Assembly (NCBI GenBank): GCA_023138875.1
Contig: JAGLOO010000009.1
Coordinates: 62,001-126,000, forward strand
Direction: 5' to 3'
DNA from: Bacteroidales bacterium
GTDB lineage: Bacteria; Bacteroidota; Bacteroidia; Bacteroidales; GCA-2748055
Length of the DNA: 64,000 nt
Every line of letters begins with the position of its first letter. The stretch's first letter is position 1. The notes under the pieces were generated by a model, which ran no database searches, was not told the DNA's origin, and saw only the letters and a program-made list of their open reading frames with translations. The position numbers and the translations under genes are program-made. Positions 16,368 through 26,314 of this stretch are shown here, piece by piece.

Positions 16368-18482
16368 ATGTCATTGAAGCGGGACATACTGGTTCGCGCC
16401 TCCCTGGTTTACCTGGGGATGTTGTTGGTGGGACTGCTCATATTTGGGAAAGCCCTTCACCTTCAGTTTTTTGAGAAGGAGACCTGGGCCATGGAGGAGA
16501 ACAGCACCATCCGCCACAAGGTCATTGAGCCCAACCGCGGCAATATTTATTCGTCCGATGGACGCCTCCTGGCAGTCTCAGTTCCATTTTATGAGATCCG
16601 CATGGATTTCCGGTCTGAATCATTTACCAGGGATATCTTTGACCGGGGGGTGGATAAACTCTCAAAATCGCTCTCCAATCTGTTCCAGGACAGGCACTGG
16701 ACCACATACAAGCGTGAACTGGTGAGAGCCAGGGAGAATGGGAACCGGTATTTCCTGGTCAAGAGAAATGTGTCCTATACCCAGCTGCAGCAGGTCAAAC
16801 AATTTCCTATTTATAACCTGGGAAAGTACAAAGGTGGAGTGATTTATGTGCAGCAAAACCGAAGGGTGCGACCTTACGGGATGCTGGCGGCCAGGACAGT
16901 GGGTTATACCATGAGCGGGAATCTGCGGAGCGTGGTCGGTGTGGAAGGGGCCTATGAAACAGAATTGAAAGGCATAGAGGGTTTCCGGCTCATGAGAAAG
17001 ATCAGGGGAGATATCTGGATGCCTATTAATGATGCCAATGAGATAGAACCCAAAGATGGCTATGACATTGTAACAACTATCGATGTGGATCTTCAGGATG
17101 TGGCGGAGAATGCACTTCATACTCAGCTGCTAAGGCACGGAGCTGACCATGGAACGGTGGTATTGATGGAGGTGAAGACCGGAATGGTAAGGTCCATTGC
17201 CAACCTGGCCAAAGACGAAGATGGGAAATACAGGGAGACTTACAACTTTGCCATCGGGGAGAGCACCGAGCCGGGATCTACATTTAAGCTGGCTTCGATG
17301 ATCGCTTTGCTTGAAGACGGGCATGTACATCCGGGAGACATGGTGGATGTGGGAGACGGGATTACTTACTATTACGGGCAGAAACTGGAGGACAGCGGGG
17401 ACGAAGGACTGGGTGAGATTACTGTTCAACGTGCATTTGAAGCATCCTCCAATGTGGGGATTTCACAGATTGTCAATGAAAGCTATAAAGGGAAGCCTGA
17501 ACAATTTGTGAACCGGCTTTATGAAATGGGATTGAACCGGAAGCTCGGGATTGAGATCAAAGGGGAAGGGAAGCCCGATATCAAATATACCGATAGTGAG
17601 CTATGGTCGGGTCTTTCACTTCCGATGATGTCCATCGGTTACGAGGTGCGGATGACACCCCTGCAGATCCTTGCCTTCTACAATGCAGTGGCCAACAACG
17701 GCAAATTGGTGAAACCCATCTTTGTTGAAGAGATGCGCGCCCACGGCAAAACGGTGAAGCGCTTCGATACCGAAGTATTGAATAACCACATATGTTCCCG
17801 GGAAACCCTGGAACAGATTAAGAAAATGCTGGAAGGGGTGGTGGAGAACGGTACCGCCAGGAATCTGGCCAACAGCCATTATAAAATTGCAGGTAAAACG
17901 GGTACAGCCCAGGTGGCTCTGAGCAAGGAGGGATACACCGAGTCGCTTTACCAGGCATCATTTGTCGGATACTTTCCGGCTGACAAACCCAAATATTCCT
18001 GCATTGTGGTGGTGAATGCTCCCTCAAAAAATATCTATTACGGAAACCTGGTGGCTGGTCCCATTTTTCGGGAGATCACCGACAGAATCTATGTGCGCGA
18101 GTATGAGATGCATGACAGCCAGGTGGCGCTCGTGGTTGAGGGTGTTCAGGCGCCCTATTCCAAAAGCGGTATCAGTGACGCGCTTGAATCAACTTTCGAT
18201 TACCTGGGCCTTCCATTTGAAAAAAAAGACAGGGATGCAGTGTGGGTTTCCACGAGGAGCACACCGGATGGCGTGGTGCTCACCTCCCGGACCATCACCG
18301 GTGAACTTGTGCCTAATGTGGTGGATATGGGATTAACGGATGCACTATACCTGCTGGAAAGCAGGGGGATGAGAGTGGTTGTGGATGGACGGGGAACGGT
18401 AAGGCAGCAATCGGTTCAGGCGGGATCTTTAATTCGGAAAGGAGCAATTGTTACACTGAATATGAGTATAAAATCGGGATAA
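16368..18482 (+). CDS. ftsI: Septal transpeptidase PBP3/FtsI with C-terminal PASTA domain
   Basis: The 704-residue class B penicillin-binding protein has a short cytoplasmic tail and one N-terminal transmembrane helix (VYLGMLLVGLLIFGKAL). The dimerisation domain contains IEPNRGNIYSSDGRLLA. In the transpeptidase domain, Ser304 lies in GSTFK, the SxN motif is S360-S-N362, and KTG is at 510-512. The last 130 residues follow a repeat pattern ending in a recognisable PASTA domain (VPNVVDMGLTDALYLLESRG). This makes it more like SpoVD or Gram-positive PBP2x than E. coli FtsI. It crosslinks septal peptidoglycan with FtsW. The start lies one base after the ftsL stop. Confidence 0.95.
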   Translation: MSLKRDILVRASLVYLGMLLVGLLIFGKALHLQFFEKETWAMEENSTIRHKVIEPNRGNIYSSDGRLLAVSVPFYEIRMDFRSESFTRDIFDRGVDKLSKSLSNLFQDRHWTTYKRELVRARENGNRYFLVKRNVSYTQLQQVKQFPIYNLGKYKGGVIYVQQNRRVRPYGMLAARTVGYTMSGNLRSVVGVEGAYETELKGIEGFRLMRKIRGDIWMPINDANEIEPKDGYDIVTTIDVDLQDVAENALHTQLLRHGADHGTVVLMEVKTGMVRSIANLAKDEDGKYRETYNFAIGESTEPGSTFKLASMIALLEDGHVHPGDMVDVGDGITYYYGQKLEDSGDEGLGEITVQRAFEASSNVGISQIVNESYKGKPEQFVNRLYEMGLNRKLGIEIKGEGKPDIKYTDSELWSGLSLPMMSIGYEVRMTPLQILAFYNAVANNGKLVKPIFVEEMRAHGKTVKRFDTEVLNNHICSRETLEQIKKMLEGVVENGTARNLANSHYKIAGKTGTAQVALSKEGYTESLYQASFVGYFPADKPKYSCIVVVNAPSKNIYYGNLVAGPIFREITDRIYVREYEMHDSQVALVVEGVQAPYSKSGISDALESTFDYLGLPFEKKDRDAVWVSTRSTPDGVVLTSRTITGELVPNVVDMGLTDALYLLESRGMRVVVDGRGTVRQQSVQAGSLIRKGAIVTLNMSIKSG

Positions 18483-18490
18483 AGCAGCAG

Positions 18491-19939
18491 GTGAAACTGG
18501 AAGAGATCATATCAGGATTGGATATCATAAGGATGGATGGTGAAGGAGACCCGGACATCCGGGGGATCACATTTGATTCACGTAAGGTGAGTCAGGGGGA
18601 CCTGTTTGTAGCCATTATGGGGTACGAGGTGGACGGACACCGGTTTATTGACCAGGCCTTTTCCGCTGGAGCATCCGTGATCGTCTGTGAGGAGGAACCC
18701 CGGGAAAGGAGGCCGGAGACGGCCTGGATCCGTGTACCCGATTCCCGCAAGGCGCTGGCCCTCATGGCATCCGTTTTCTATGGTCACCCCTCCCGGGAGC
18801 TGCACCTTGTAGGGATCACCGGTACCAACGGCAAGACCACCATTGCCACCCTGCTCCATCAGCTGCATACCGGACTGGGTTTCAGGTCAGGTTTACTATC
18901 GACCATACAGGTACTCATCGGGGATGAATCCCATCCGGCTACCCATACCACTCCCGATCCGGTACAGATCAATGCGTACCTGAGGAAGATGGTGGAAACC
19001 GGCTGCGAATATTGCTTTATGGAAGTCTCTTCCCATGCCATTGACCAGGACCGGATCGAAGGGCTTGAATTCAATGGGGGTGTTTTCACCAACCTTACCC
19101 GGGACCACCTCGATTACCATAAGGATTTCAGGGAGTACCTGACTGTGAAGAAACGTTTTTTCGACCAGTTGGCAGGGAATGCTTTCGTCCTTGTGAACGG
19201 GGATGACAAAAACGGAAAAGTCATGATCCAGAACTGTGACGCAGAGAAATATACATACAGCCTTCGCTCCATATGCGACTTCAGGGGCAAGATCAATGAA
19301 ATGCACCTGGAAGGCTCATCCCTGTCTATTAACGATAAGGAGGTATGGGTCAAACTGCCAGGGCGCTTTAATGTCAGCAACCTGCTTTGCGTATATGCTA
19401 CCTCGGTACTCCTGGGACAGCATCCGGAAGATGTGATCAGAGGGGTTAGTGAGGTGAATCCTGTTCCCGGCCGGTTCGAAACTTTCCGCTCAGGAAAAGG
19501 GACCACCGGTATCGTGGATTATGCCCATACTCCGGATGCTTTACAAAATGTACTTGATACCATCCATGAGGTCAATGTGGCCGGTGGTGAAATTATTACC
19601 GTGATAGGGGCAGGCGGAAACAGGGACCGGGGGAAACGTCCTGAAATGGCACGGATTGCTGCTGAAGGCAGCCAAAAGGTAATCCTTACCTCGGATAATC
19701 CCAGGTATGAAGATCCTGACAGCATTCTTGATGATATGATGGGAGGCGTTCCACCCGGATTACACGACCGGACCATGCGCATCGTAAGCCGGGAAGAAGC
19801 CATCAGGACTGCATGCATCATTGCGGGACAGCGTGATATTATATTGCTGGCCGGGAAAGGGCATGAGAACTATCAGGAGATAAAGGGAGAAAGGATCGAA
19901 TTTGATGATATGCAAATCCTAAAAAGGAATTTAAACTGA
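18491..19939 (+). CDS. murE: UDP-N-acetylmuramoyl-tripeptide synthetase MurE (meso-DAP type)
   Basis: The 482-residue Mur ligase adds the third residue of the stem peptide. The ATP loop is GITGTNGKTTIATLL, with TTPDP and EVSSHAIDQDRIEG in the central domain and TRDHLDYHKDF following. In the C-terminal domain, TSDNPRYEDP holds DNPR, which in characterised enzymes selects meso-diaminopimelate rather than lysine. The start is a GTG at 18491, nine bases after the ftsI stop. No ATG is available without losing the first strand. The product is cytoplasmic. Confidence 0.96.
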   Translation: MKLEEIISGLDIIRMDGEGDPDIRGITFDSRKVSQGDLFVAIMGYEVDGHRFIDQAFSAGASVIVCEEEPRERRPETAWIRVPDSRKALALMASVFYGHPSRELHLVGITGTNGKTTIATLLHQLHTGLGFRSGLLSTIQVLIGDESHPATHTTPDPVQINAYLRKMVETGCEYCFMEVSSHAIDQDRIEGLEFNGGVFTNLTRDHLDYHKDFREYLTVKKRFFDQLAGNAFVLVNGDDKNGKVMIQNCDAEKYTYSLRSICDFRGKINEMHLEGSSLSINDKEVWVKLPGRFNVSNLLCVYATSVLLGQHPEDVIRGVSEVNPVPGRFETFRSGKGTTGIVDYAHTPDALQNVLDTIHEVNVAGGEIITVIGAGGNRDRGKRPEMARIAAEGSQKVILTSDNPRYEDPDSILDDMMGGVPPGLHDRTMRIVSREEAIRTACIIAGQRDIILLAGKGHENYQEIKGERIEFDDMQILKRNLN

Positions 19940-19945
19940 TAAAGC

Positions 19946-21196
19946 ATGTTTTACCATCTGTTTACATACCTCGACCAGTTTGATTTCCCGGGTGCCGGAA
20001 TGTTCCAGTACCTCTCGTTCAGGGCTGCTCTTACAATCATCGCCTCCCTGTTAATTTCCATGGTCCTGGGAAAACGGATCATTGGTTTTCTCCACCGCAA
20101 ACAGATCGGTGAATCGGTACGCGACCTGGGACTGGAAGGACAGACCCGGAAACAGGGAACTCCCACTATGGGAGGAATCATCATCCTGGCTTCCATTGTC
20201 ATTCCCGTGTTGCTCTTCGCCAATCTCTCCAACATCTATATCATCCTGATGCTGGTATCCACCGTCTGGCTTGGACTGATCGGATTCATGGATGATTACA
20301 TCAAAGTATTTAAAAAGAACAAGGTGGGATTGCGTGGAAAATTCAAGATCATTGGTCAGATCGTGCTGGGACTGATTGTGGGCCTGACCCTTTTTCTGAG
20401 TGACGATGTGATGATCAGGGAGAGGGTGCCTATTACCAAGGAGAATTTCCAGGAGTACAAAACCCAGGAGATGCTGGTCGATGATAACAGCAACCTCTAT
20501 GTGATCAATGAGCATAAGAAACTCCTGACCACCATTCCTTTCATCAAAAACAACGAGTTCAATTATTCATGGCTGGTGTGGTTCACCGGGAAATATGCAG
20601 ACCACCTGGTCTGGATCATTTTCGTGCTTGCAGTTATTTTCATTGTGACCGCCGTGTCCAATGGGGCCAATCTCGCCGATGGTCTTGACGGACTGGCCAC
20701 CGGATCGGCTTCGATCATCGGTGTTACCCTGGGCATCCTGGCATGGCTGTCCGGCAATGCCATATATTCCAATTACCTGAATATCATGCACATTCCCTAT
20801 GCGGGAGAACTGGTCGTTTTTGCCGGTGCTTTCATAGGGGCCACCTTAGGATTCCTGTGGTACAACTCTTTTCCGGCCCAGGTTTTCATGGGGGATACGG
20901 GGAGTCTTGCACTGGGGGGGATCATTGCTGTTTTTGCAGTGATCATTCGAAAAGAGTTGCTGATCCCTATCCTCTGCGGGATTTACCTGGTGGAGAGTCT
21001 GTCGGTGATCTTGCAGGTAAGTTATTTTAAGCGAACCAAACGAAAATACGGAGAGGGCAGGAGAATTTTCCTCATGTCCCCCCTCCATCATCATTACCAG
21101 AAAAAGGGGTACCCGGAACCCAAGATCGTAACCAGGTTCTGGATTGTGGGTATCATGCTGGCAGTGATTACAATCATTACCCTGAAAATCAGATAA
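19946..21196 (+). CDS. mraY: Phospho-N-acetylmuramoyl-pentapeptide transferase MraY
   Basis: MraY transfers phospho-MurNAc-pentapeptide to undecaprenyl phosphate to form lipid I. It has about ten transmembrane helices, with [39 protein letters not shown] (catalytic aspartates), [12 protein letters not shown] and the loop [13 protein letters not shown]. At 416 residues it is about 55 longer than the E. coli enzyme. The extra sequence lies around residues 155-210 ([17 protein letters not shown] onward), an extracytoplasmic loop; I recall similar extensions in other Bacteroidota. The start follows the murE stop by six bases. Confidence 0.96.
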   Translation: MFYHLFTYLDQFDFPGAGMFQYLSFRAALTIIASLLISMVLGKRIIGFLHRKQIGESVRDLGLEGQTRKQGTPTMGGIIILASIVIPVLLFANLSNIYIILMLVSTVWLGLIGFMDDYIKVFKKNKVGLRGKFKIIGQIVLGLIVGLTLFLSDDVMIRERVPITKENFQEYKTQEMLVDDNSNLYVINEHKKLLTTIPFIKNNEFNYSWLVWFTGKYADHLVWIIFVLAVIFIVTAVSNGANLADGLDGLATGSASIIGVTLGILAWLSGNAIYSNYLNIMHIPYAGELVVFAGAFIGATLGFLWYNSFPAQVFMGDTGSLALGGIIAVFAVIIRKELLIPILCGIYLVESLSVILQVSYFKRTKRKYGEGRRIFLMSPLHHHYQKKGYPEPKIVTRFWIVGIMLAVITIITLKIR

Positions 21197-21216
21197 TTTA
21201 AAACAGAGAAAATCCT

Positions 21217-22563
21217 ATGGAAAACAGAGAACGTATAGTCATCCTCGGAGCCGGTGAAAGCGGAACGGGTTCAGCCATACTTGCCCGGCAGAAAGGGTTT
21301 GATGTATTTGTTTCGGATTCCGGCAGGATCAAGCCCTTCTATCGCGAACTGCTGGATGAGCATCATGTGCTTTACGAATCGGGAGGACACACCGAACGGT
21401 TGATCATCAATGCCACGGAAGTGATCAAGAGTCCGGGTATTCCGGAAAGTGCTCCCATTATAAAGGCCATCAGGAAGAAAGGGATTCGCATTATTTCTGA
21501 AATTGAATTTGCAGGAAGGTATACAAATTCGAAGAAAATCTGCATTACAGGCAGCAACGGTAAGACCACCACGACCTCGCTGATCCATCATATGATGCGC
21601 AAGGCTGGTCTGAACGTAGGTATAGCCGGGAACGTGGGACGCAGTTTTGCATTCCAGGTGGCCACTGAGACATACGATTATTTCGTGTTGGAGTTGAGCA
21701 GTTTCCAGCTTGACGGAATGTATGAATTCAAAGCTGATATCGCCATAATGCTGAACATCACTCCCGATCATCTGGACCGGTATGATTACAACTTCCAGAA
21801 TTATGTGAATTCAAAGTTCAGGGTCACACAGAACCTTACAGAAGAGGAGTATTTCGTTTTTTGTTCGGATGATGAGATCACCGTCAAGGAGCTGGAGAAG
21901 ATCGTTTCAAGGGCCGAACAGCTTCCATTCGCCTACCAGAAAAAGGAGAAGGATGTGGCCTGGGTGGAGGAGGCTGAGCTCATGCGCATCGAGTTTGATG
22001 ATGTTGACTTCTCCATGTCGGTGGAAGAGCTGTCGCTTAAAGGAAGGCACAATACTTATAACAGTATGGCTGCCGGAATCGCCGGCAATGTGCTAAAGAT
22101 TCGCAATGAGGTGATCAGGGAGGCACTGATGGATTTTCAGGGTGTGGAACACAGGCTTGAAAACGTTATGAAAGTGCATGGTATCAACTTCATCAACGAT
22201 TCCAAGGCTACCAATGTGAATTCATCTTGGTATGCACTGGAAAGTGTGAAAGGCCAGACGGTCTGGATTGTCGGTGGTGTGGATAAGGGCAACGATTACA
22301 GCGAGCTAAGCAACCTGGTAGAGAACAAGGTGAAAGCCATTGTGTGTCTTGGTAAAGACAACCATCGGGTAATCCAGGCTTTCAGCAACAAGGTTGAATC
22401 GATCATTGAAACCAAAAGCATGGAAGAGGCTGTGAAGACAGCCTACTACCTGGCAAGGGATGGAGAAACAGTCCTGCTTTCCCCGGCGTGTGCCAGTTTT
22501 GACCTGTTCGAAAGTTTCGAGGACAGGGGCAGGCAATTTAAGGCAGCCGTCAGGCGCTTGTAA
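21217..22563 (+). CDS. murD: UDP-N-acetylmuramoylalanine--D-glutamate ligase MurD
   Basis: The 448-residue Mur ligase adds D-glutamate to UDP-MurNAc-L-Ala. The N-terminal Rossmann-like domain starts IVILGAGESGTGSAIL, with IKSPGIP following. The ATP loop is ITGSNGKTTTTSLI and the central domain holds LELSSFQLDG and NITPDHLDRY. The C-terminal domain carries NDSKATNVNS and LLSPACASFDLFESFEDRG, both typical of MurD. The gap from mraY is 20 bases, and ftsW starts 16 bases downstream. Confidence 0.97.
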   Translation: MENRERIVILGAGESGTGSAILARQKGFDVFVSDSGRIKPFYRELLDEHHVLYESGGHTERLIINATEVIKSPGIPESAPIIKAIRKKGIRIISEIEFAGRYTNSKKICITGSNGKTTTTSLIHHMMRKAGLNVGIAGNVGRSFAFQVATETYDYFVLELSSFQLDGMYEFKADIAIMLNITPDHLDRYDYNFQNYVNSKFRVTQNLTEEEYFVFCSDDEITVKELEKIVSRAEQLPFAYQKKEKDVAWVEEAELMRIEFDDVDFSMSVEELSLKGRHNTYNSMAAGIAGNVLKIRNEVIREALMDFQGVEHRLENVMKVHGINFINDSKATNVNSSWYALESVKGQTVWIVGGVDKGNDYSELSNLVENKVKAIVCLGKDNHRVIQAFSNKVESIIETKSMEEAVKTAYYLARDGETVLLSPACASFDLFESFEDRGRQFKAAVRRL

Positions 22564-22579
22564 GCGTAGAGTAAAGTAT

Positions 22580-23851
22580 ATGGGAATCAGAAAGTATATA
22601 AAAGGCGACCGGATCATCTGGATGGTGGTATTGATCCTCCTGGTGATCTCCCTTCTGTCGGTGTACAGTTCCACTGGTTCGCTGGCATACCAGCATCGGG
22701 CAGGCAACACATTTTTTTACCTTTTCCGGCAGTTGAAGTTTATCCTGCTCGGTGTGCTGGTCATTTTCTTTGTTCACCTGGTCCCATACCGTAATTTCAG
22801 CCGGGTATCGGTATTTGTGTTGTACCTGGCCATACCTTTGCTGATCCTGACTCTCGTTGTTGGTACAAACATCAATGAGGCCACCCGGTGGCTGCAGATA
22901 CCGGGAACCGGCCTTACCATCCAGCCTTCTGATTTTGCCAAAATCGCCCTGGTGATGTACATGGCAAAGATCCTGTCGGTCAACCAGAACAATATCAAGG
23001 ATGTCAAAGGTGTTTTCGGGAAGGTGTCCTTTGCCATCATTGTCATTTGCGTCCTGATCCTGCCTGCCAATTTTTCCACTGCAGTAATTATTTTTATCAC
23101 TGCATTCAGCCTTATGTTTGTGGGGCGGATTCCCGTCAAGTACCTGGCCTTGATGGTGTTTACCGGAATTTTCGCGCTGTCATTATTTATCGGGGGAACC
23201 CTGTTGCTCAATAAAGAAGGCCGCATCTCCACCTGGAAACACCGCATTGAGGCGTACGTAGCCGGTGAAGGAGATAGCTACCAGGCCGACCAGGCCAAGG
23301 TGGCCATTGTCCAGGGGGGGTTGTTCGGGAAGGGCCCGGGAAACAGTACCCAGCGGAATCTGTTGCCCCATCCCTATTCGGATTTCATTTATGCCATCAT
23401 CATCGAGGAATACGGTACCCTGTTAGGGGGTTTGCTTGTACTGGCCCTCTATCTCTGGCTCTTTTTCAGGGCGGGATTGATCATCCGGCGCAGCCGCAGC
23501 ACCTATGGCGCCTTCCTGGCCTTTGGCCTCTCCATGGGGCTCGTCTTGCAGGCCTTTGTAAACATGGCCGTGGCCGTGGGACTGGTACCGGTCACCGGAC
23601 AGACCCTCCCCTTGGTGAGTATGGGTGGATCCTCCATCTTTTTTACCAGCATGGCAACCGGCATGATCCTGTCTGTCAGCTGGGGAACAAAGGAAGAACA
23701 GGAAGACACAGCCACAGAAACTGAGGCGACAGCCGCAACCGGAGGACCTGAGGCGACAGCCGAAGAACAACAACAACGTCAGGAAAACCAAAGTGAAACC
23801 ATTGATAAACAACCGGAATTTCATATAAATGGGCAGGGAAGAACCATATAA
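22580..23851 (+). CDS. ftsW: Septal peptidoglycan polymerase FtsW
   Basis: This SEDS-family membrane protein of 423 residues is a lipid II glycosyltransferase that partners FtsI. It has about ten hydrophobic helices, the SEDS sequences IPGTGLTIQPSDFAKIALV and GGLFGKGPGNSTQR, then HPYSDFIYAIIIEEYG and PLVSMGGSSIFFT. The ATG at 22580 begins MGIRKYIKGDRIIW; the open frame continues back into murD but that part is a shadow. The last 50 residues form a hydrophilic Glu/Thr/Gln tail with a 15-bp direct repeat (23721 and 23749). The final 23 bases overlap murG. Confidence 0.94.
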   Translation: MGIRKYIKGDRIIWMVVLILLVISLLSVYSSTGSLAYQHRAGNTFFYLFRQLKFILLGVLVIFFVHLVPYRNFSRVSVFVLYLAIPLLILTLVVGTNINEATRWLQIPGTGLTIQPSDFAKIALVMYMAKILSVNQNNIKDVKGVFGKVSFAIIVICVLILPANFSTAVIIFITAFSLMFVGRIPVKYLALMVFTGIFALSLFIGGTLLLNKEGRISTWKHRIEAYVAGEGDSYQADQAKVAIVQGGLFGKGPGNSTQRNLLPHPYSDFIYAIIIEEYGTLLGGLLVLALYLWLFFRAGLIIRRSRSTYGAFLAFGLSMGLVLQAFVNMAVAVGLVPVTGQTLPLVSMGGSSIFFTSMATGMILSVSWGTKEEQEDTATETEATAATGGPEATAEEQQQRQENQSETIDKQPEFHINGQGRTI

Positions 23852-24941
23852 GATACTCATAGGGGGTGGAGGAACCGGGGGACATGTTTTCCCGGCCATT
23901 GCCATCGCCGATGCCCTGAAGAAGAAGGATCCGGGTCTGGAATTCCTGTTTGTTGGGGCTTTGGGCCGACTGGAGATGGAGAAGGTTCCCGAAGCCGGGT
24001 ATTCCATCGTGGGTTTACCGGTGACCGGATTTCAAAGGAGATTTACACTGAAGAACTTCACCTTCTTTTTCAAATTGTTGGTGAGCATGATTCAATCGCG
24101 CAGGATCGTTCGCAGGTTTAAGCCGGATGTGGCAGTAGGTGTTGGGGGATATGCCAGTGGTCCCATTTTAAAGGCAGCTGGAAGAAAGCGCGTTCCCATT
24201 CTGATTCAGGAGCAGAATTCGTATGCGGGTGTGACCAACCGGTTGCTGGCGAGATCGGCACGTACCATCTGTGTGGCCTATGAGAACATGGACCGATATT
24301 TTCCAGCCGACCGGATCGTACTGACCGGCAATCCGGTCCGCCAGTACCTGAATAGCCTTCACAGGGACCATAAAAAGGACCTGGAAGAATTCGGCCTTGT
24401 GGAAGGGAAAAAAGTATGCCTTGTGATGGGAGGGAGTTTGGGATCCAGAACCCTGAACCATAGCATGATGGAGGGGTTGGAAAAGCTTGACAGGGATGGT
24501 CTGCAGGTCATATGGCAATGCGGAAAACTCTATCATAAAGAAGCAGAGGAGATGGTCAGCAGAAGCGGATTGAAAAATATCAGGGTCCTGTCTTTTATCT
24601 CGAAAATGGATTGCGCCTACGGGGCAGCCGATGTGATCGTATCGAGAGCCGGGGCCATTAGCATCTCTGAATTGTGCCTCATTGGTAAACCGGTAATCCT
24701 GGTCCCTTCTCCCAATGTGGCAGAAGACCACCAAATCCGGAATGCTGAAGCACTGGTTTCCAGGAAGGCAGCCATGCTGGTGCCCGATAACCTGGCCAGG
24801 GAACACCTGGTGGATAAAATACTGAAGCTGATGGAGGATGAGGACCTGAAGAAGGAATTATCAAAGAATATCAAACAACTTGGCATCTCCGATGCATCAC
24901 AGAGGATCGCTGCCGAGGTAATAAAAATAATGGATTATTGA
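23829..24941 (+). CDS. murG: UDP-N-acetylglucosamine--lipid I transferase MurG
   Basis: The 370-residue GT28 glycosyltransferase makes lipid II on the inner face of the membrane. The N-terminal glycine-rich loop is GGGGTGGHVFPAIAIADAL, followed by GVGGYASGPIL and LIQEQNSYAGVTNRLLA. The C-terminal UDP-GlcNAc-binding part includes VMGGSLGSRTLN and VSRAGAISISELCLIGKP. It overlaps the ftsW 3' end by 23 bases, which implies translational coupling. Its stop overlaps the murC ATG by one base. Confidence 0.96.
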   Translation: MGREEPYKILIGGGGTGGHVFPAIAIADALKKKDPGLEFLFVGALGRLEMEKVPEAGYSIVGLPVTGFQRRFTLKNFTFFFKLLVSMIQSRRIVRRFKPDVAVGVGGYASGPILKAAGRKRVPILIQEQNSYAGVTNRLLARSARTICVAYENMDRYFPADRIVLTGNPVRQYLNSLHRDHKKDLEEFGLVEGKKVCLVMGGSLGSRTLNHSMMEGLEKLDRDGLQVIWQCGKLYHKEAEEMVSRSGLKNIRVLSFISKMDCAYGAADVIVSRAGAISISELCLIGKPVILVPSPNVAEDHQIRNAEALVSRKAAMLVPDNLAREHLVDKILKLMEDEDLKKELSKNIKQLGISDASQRIAAEVIKIMDY

Positions 24942-26314
24942 TGATCTGGGTAAACCTTGATAGTGTATATTTTATAGGTGCGGGCGGCATTGGAATGAGC
25001 GCTCTGGCCCGATATTTCGTGAGCCAGGGAAAAGAGGTGGCCGGGTACGATCGGGTGTCCACTTCCCTGACCGATAAGTTGATCAGGGAGGGGATCGATA
25101 TTCATTTTGAGGACAGGTCGGTATTGATACCAGACGCATTCAGGAATCCGGAAAGGACCCTGGTGATTTACACCCCGGCAGTTCCCGAGAAACACCAGCA
25201 ATTGAATTATTTCCGGAAAAGGGGATTCCGGGTGATCAAACGCGCGGTGGCACTCGGTGAGGTGTTTAATACCGGAAGGGGAATCGGGGTGGCCGGCACC
25301 CATGGAAAAACTTCCATTTCCATCATACTGGCGCATATTCTCCACAACTCTACCCTCGGATGCAATGCTTTCCTGGGAGGAATCAGTAAAAACAACAACA
25401 GCAACCTGTACCTGAACCCGGTCTCGGAGATCATTATCGCCGAAGCTGATGAGTATGACCGTTCTTTCCTGACCCTCTTCCCGGAAATAGCCGTTGTTTC
25501 CTCCATGGATGCGGATCACCTGGACATATACCATTCAATAGAAAATATCAGGAAGGGATTCGAGTCATTCATTGCCCAGATCCGGGGAAAAGGAAAATTG
25601 ATCCAGAAGCATGGCCTTACACCCGAAGTGCCCGACCACATTGAGCGATATACCTATTCCATTGAAGATAAAGAAGCAGATTATCATACAAGAAATTTAG
25701 AGCTGCAAGGACTGGGATACCGGTTTACTGTGGTGGCTCCCGGCATGATTATCCCGGAAATACAAATGGGAGTTTGCGGAATGCTGAACGTAGAAAATGC
25801 GGTGGCAGGTATAGCCGTTGCCCATCAACTGGGGATAGCACCTGAAACCATTGTCAGGGCGCTGTCCACCTACCAGGGAGTGGAGCGCCGGTTCGACTTA
25901 CAGGTTCAGCAGGAAGAGCGGATCTATATTGATGATTATGCCCACCACCCGGCCGAGATCAGGGCATTCCTGACTTCGGTAAAAGCATTGTTTCCCGAAA
26001 GACGCCTTACCGGGATCTTCCAGCCCCACCTCTATTCCAGAACACGGGATTTTGCCGATGAATTTGCCGAAAGCCTGGAAATGCTGGATGTATTGATCCT
26101 GATGGATATCTATCCCGCACGGGAGGAACCCATCCCCGGTGTGAGTGCTTCCCTGATCTTTGATCGGGTCGGGTTGAAGGAAAAGTTGCTGGTTTCCAGG
26201 GGCCAATTGTTGAGGGTGGTCAGGGAACAGGATCCTGAATTGCTGGTGACCATGGGAGCAGGAGATATTAATCAGTTTGTAGGACCCATCAGAGAGTGGT
26301 TTAAAAAGAGATGA
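24941..26314 (+). CDS. murC: UDP-N-acetylmuramate--L-alanine ligase MurC
   Basis: The 457-residue Mur ligase adds the first residue, L-alanine, to UDP-MurNAc. It starts MIWVNLDSVYFIGAGGIGMSALARYF, the MurC-type Rossmann loop. The ATP loop is VAGTHGKTSISIIL. The central and C-terminal parts hold EADEYDRSFL, MDADHLDIY, DDYAHHPAEIRA and FQPHLYSRTRDF, the diagnostic MurC string. I choose the ATG at 24941, which overlaps the murG stop; a TTG lies one codon earlier. The Asp/His-rich DDYAHHPAE distinguishes it from Mpl only weakly, but the operon position supports MurC. Confidence 0.96.
   Translation: MIWVNLDSVYFIGAGGIGMSALARYFVSQGKEVAGYDRVSTSLTDKLIREGIDIHFEDRSVLIPDAFRNPERTLVIYTPAVPEKHQQLNYFRKRGFRVIKRAVALGEVFNTGRGIGVAGTHGKTSISIILAHILHNSTLGCNAFLGGISKNNNSNLYLNPVSEIIIAEADEYDRSFLTLFPEIAVVSSMDADHLDIYHSIENIRKGFESFIAQIRGKGKLIQKHGLTPEVPDHIERYTYSIEDKEADYHTRNLELQGLGYRFTVVAPGMIIPEIQMGVCGMLNVENAVAGIAVAHQLGIAPETIVRALSTYQGVERRFDLQVQQEERIYIDDYAHHPAEIRAFLTSVKALFPERRLTGIFQPHLYSRTRDFADEFAESLEMLDVLILMDIYPAREEPIPGVSASLIFDRVGLKEKLLVSRGQLLRVVREQDPELLVTMGAGDINQFVGPIREWFKKR

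Noticed and set aside
22460-22579. N-terminal extension of ftsW into murD
   Set aside because: The extension would precede the natural start MGIRKYIKGD and has no FtsW character; it is a frame shadow of murD.
23721-23763. 15-bp direct repeat in the ftsW tail as a mobile or regulatory repeat
   Set aside because: It lies in a low-complexity Glu/Thr/Ala-coding stretch and is better explained by repeated codons.
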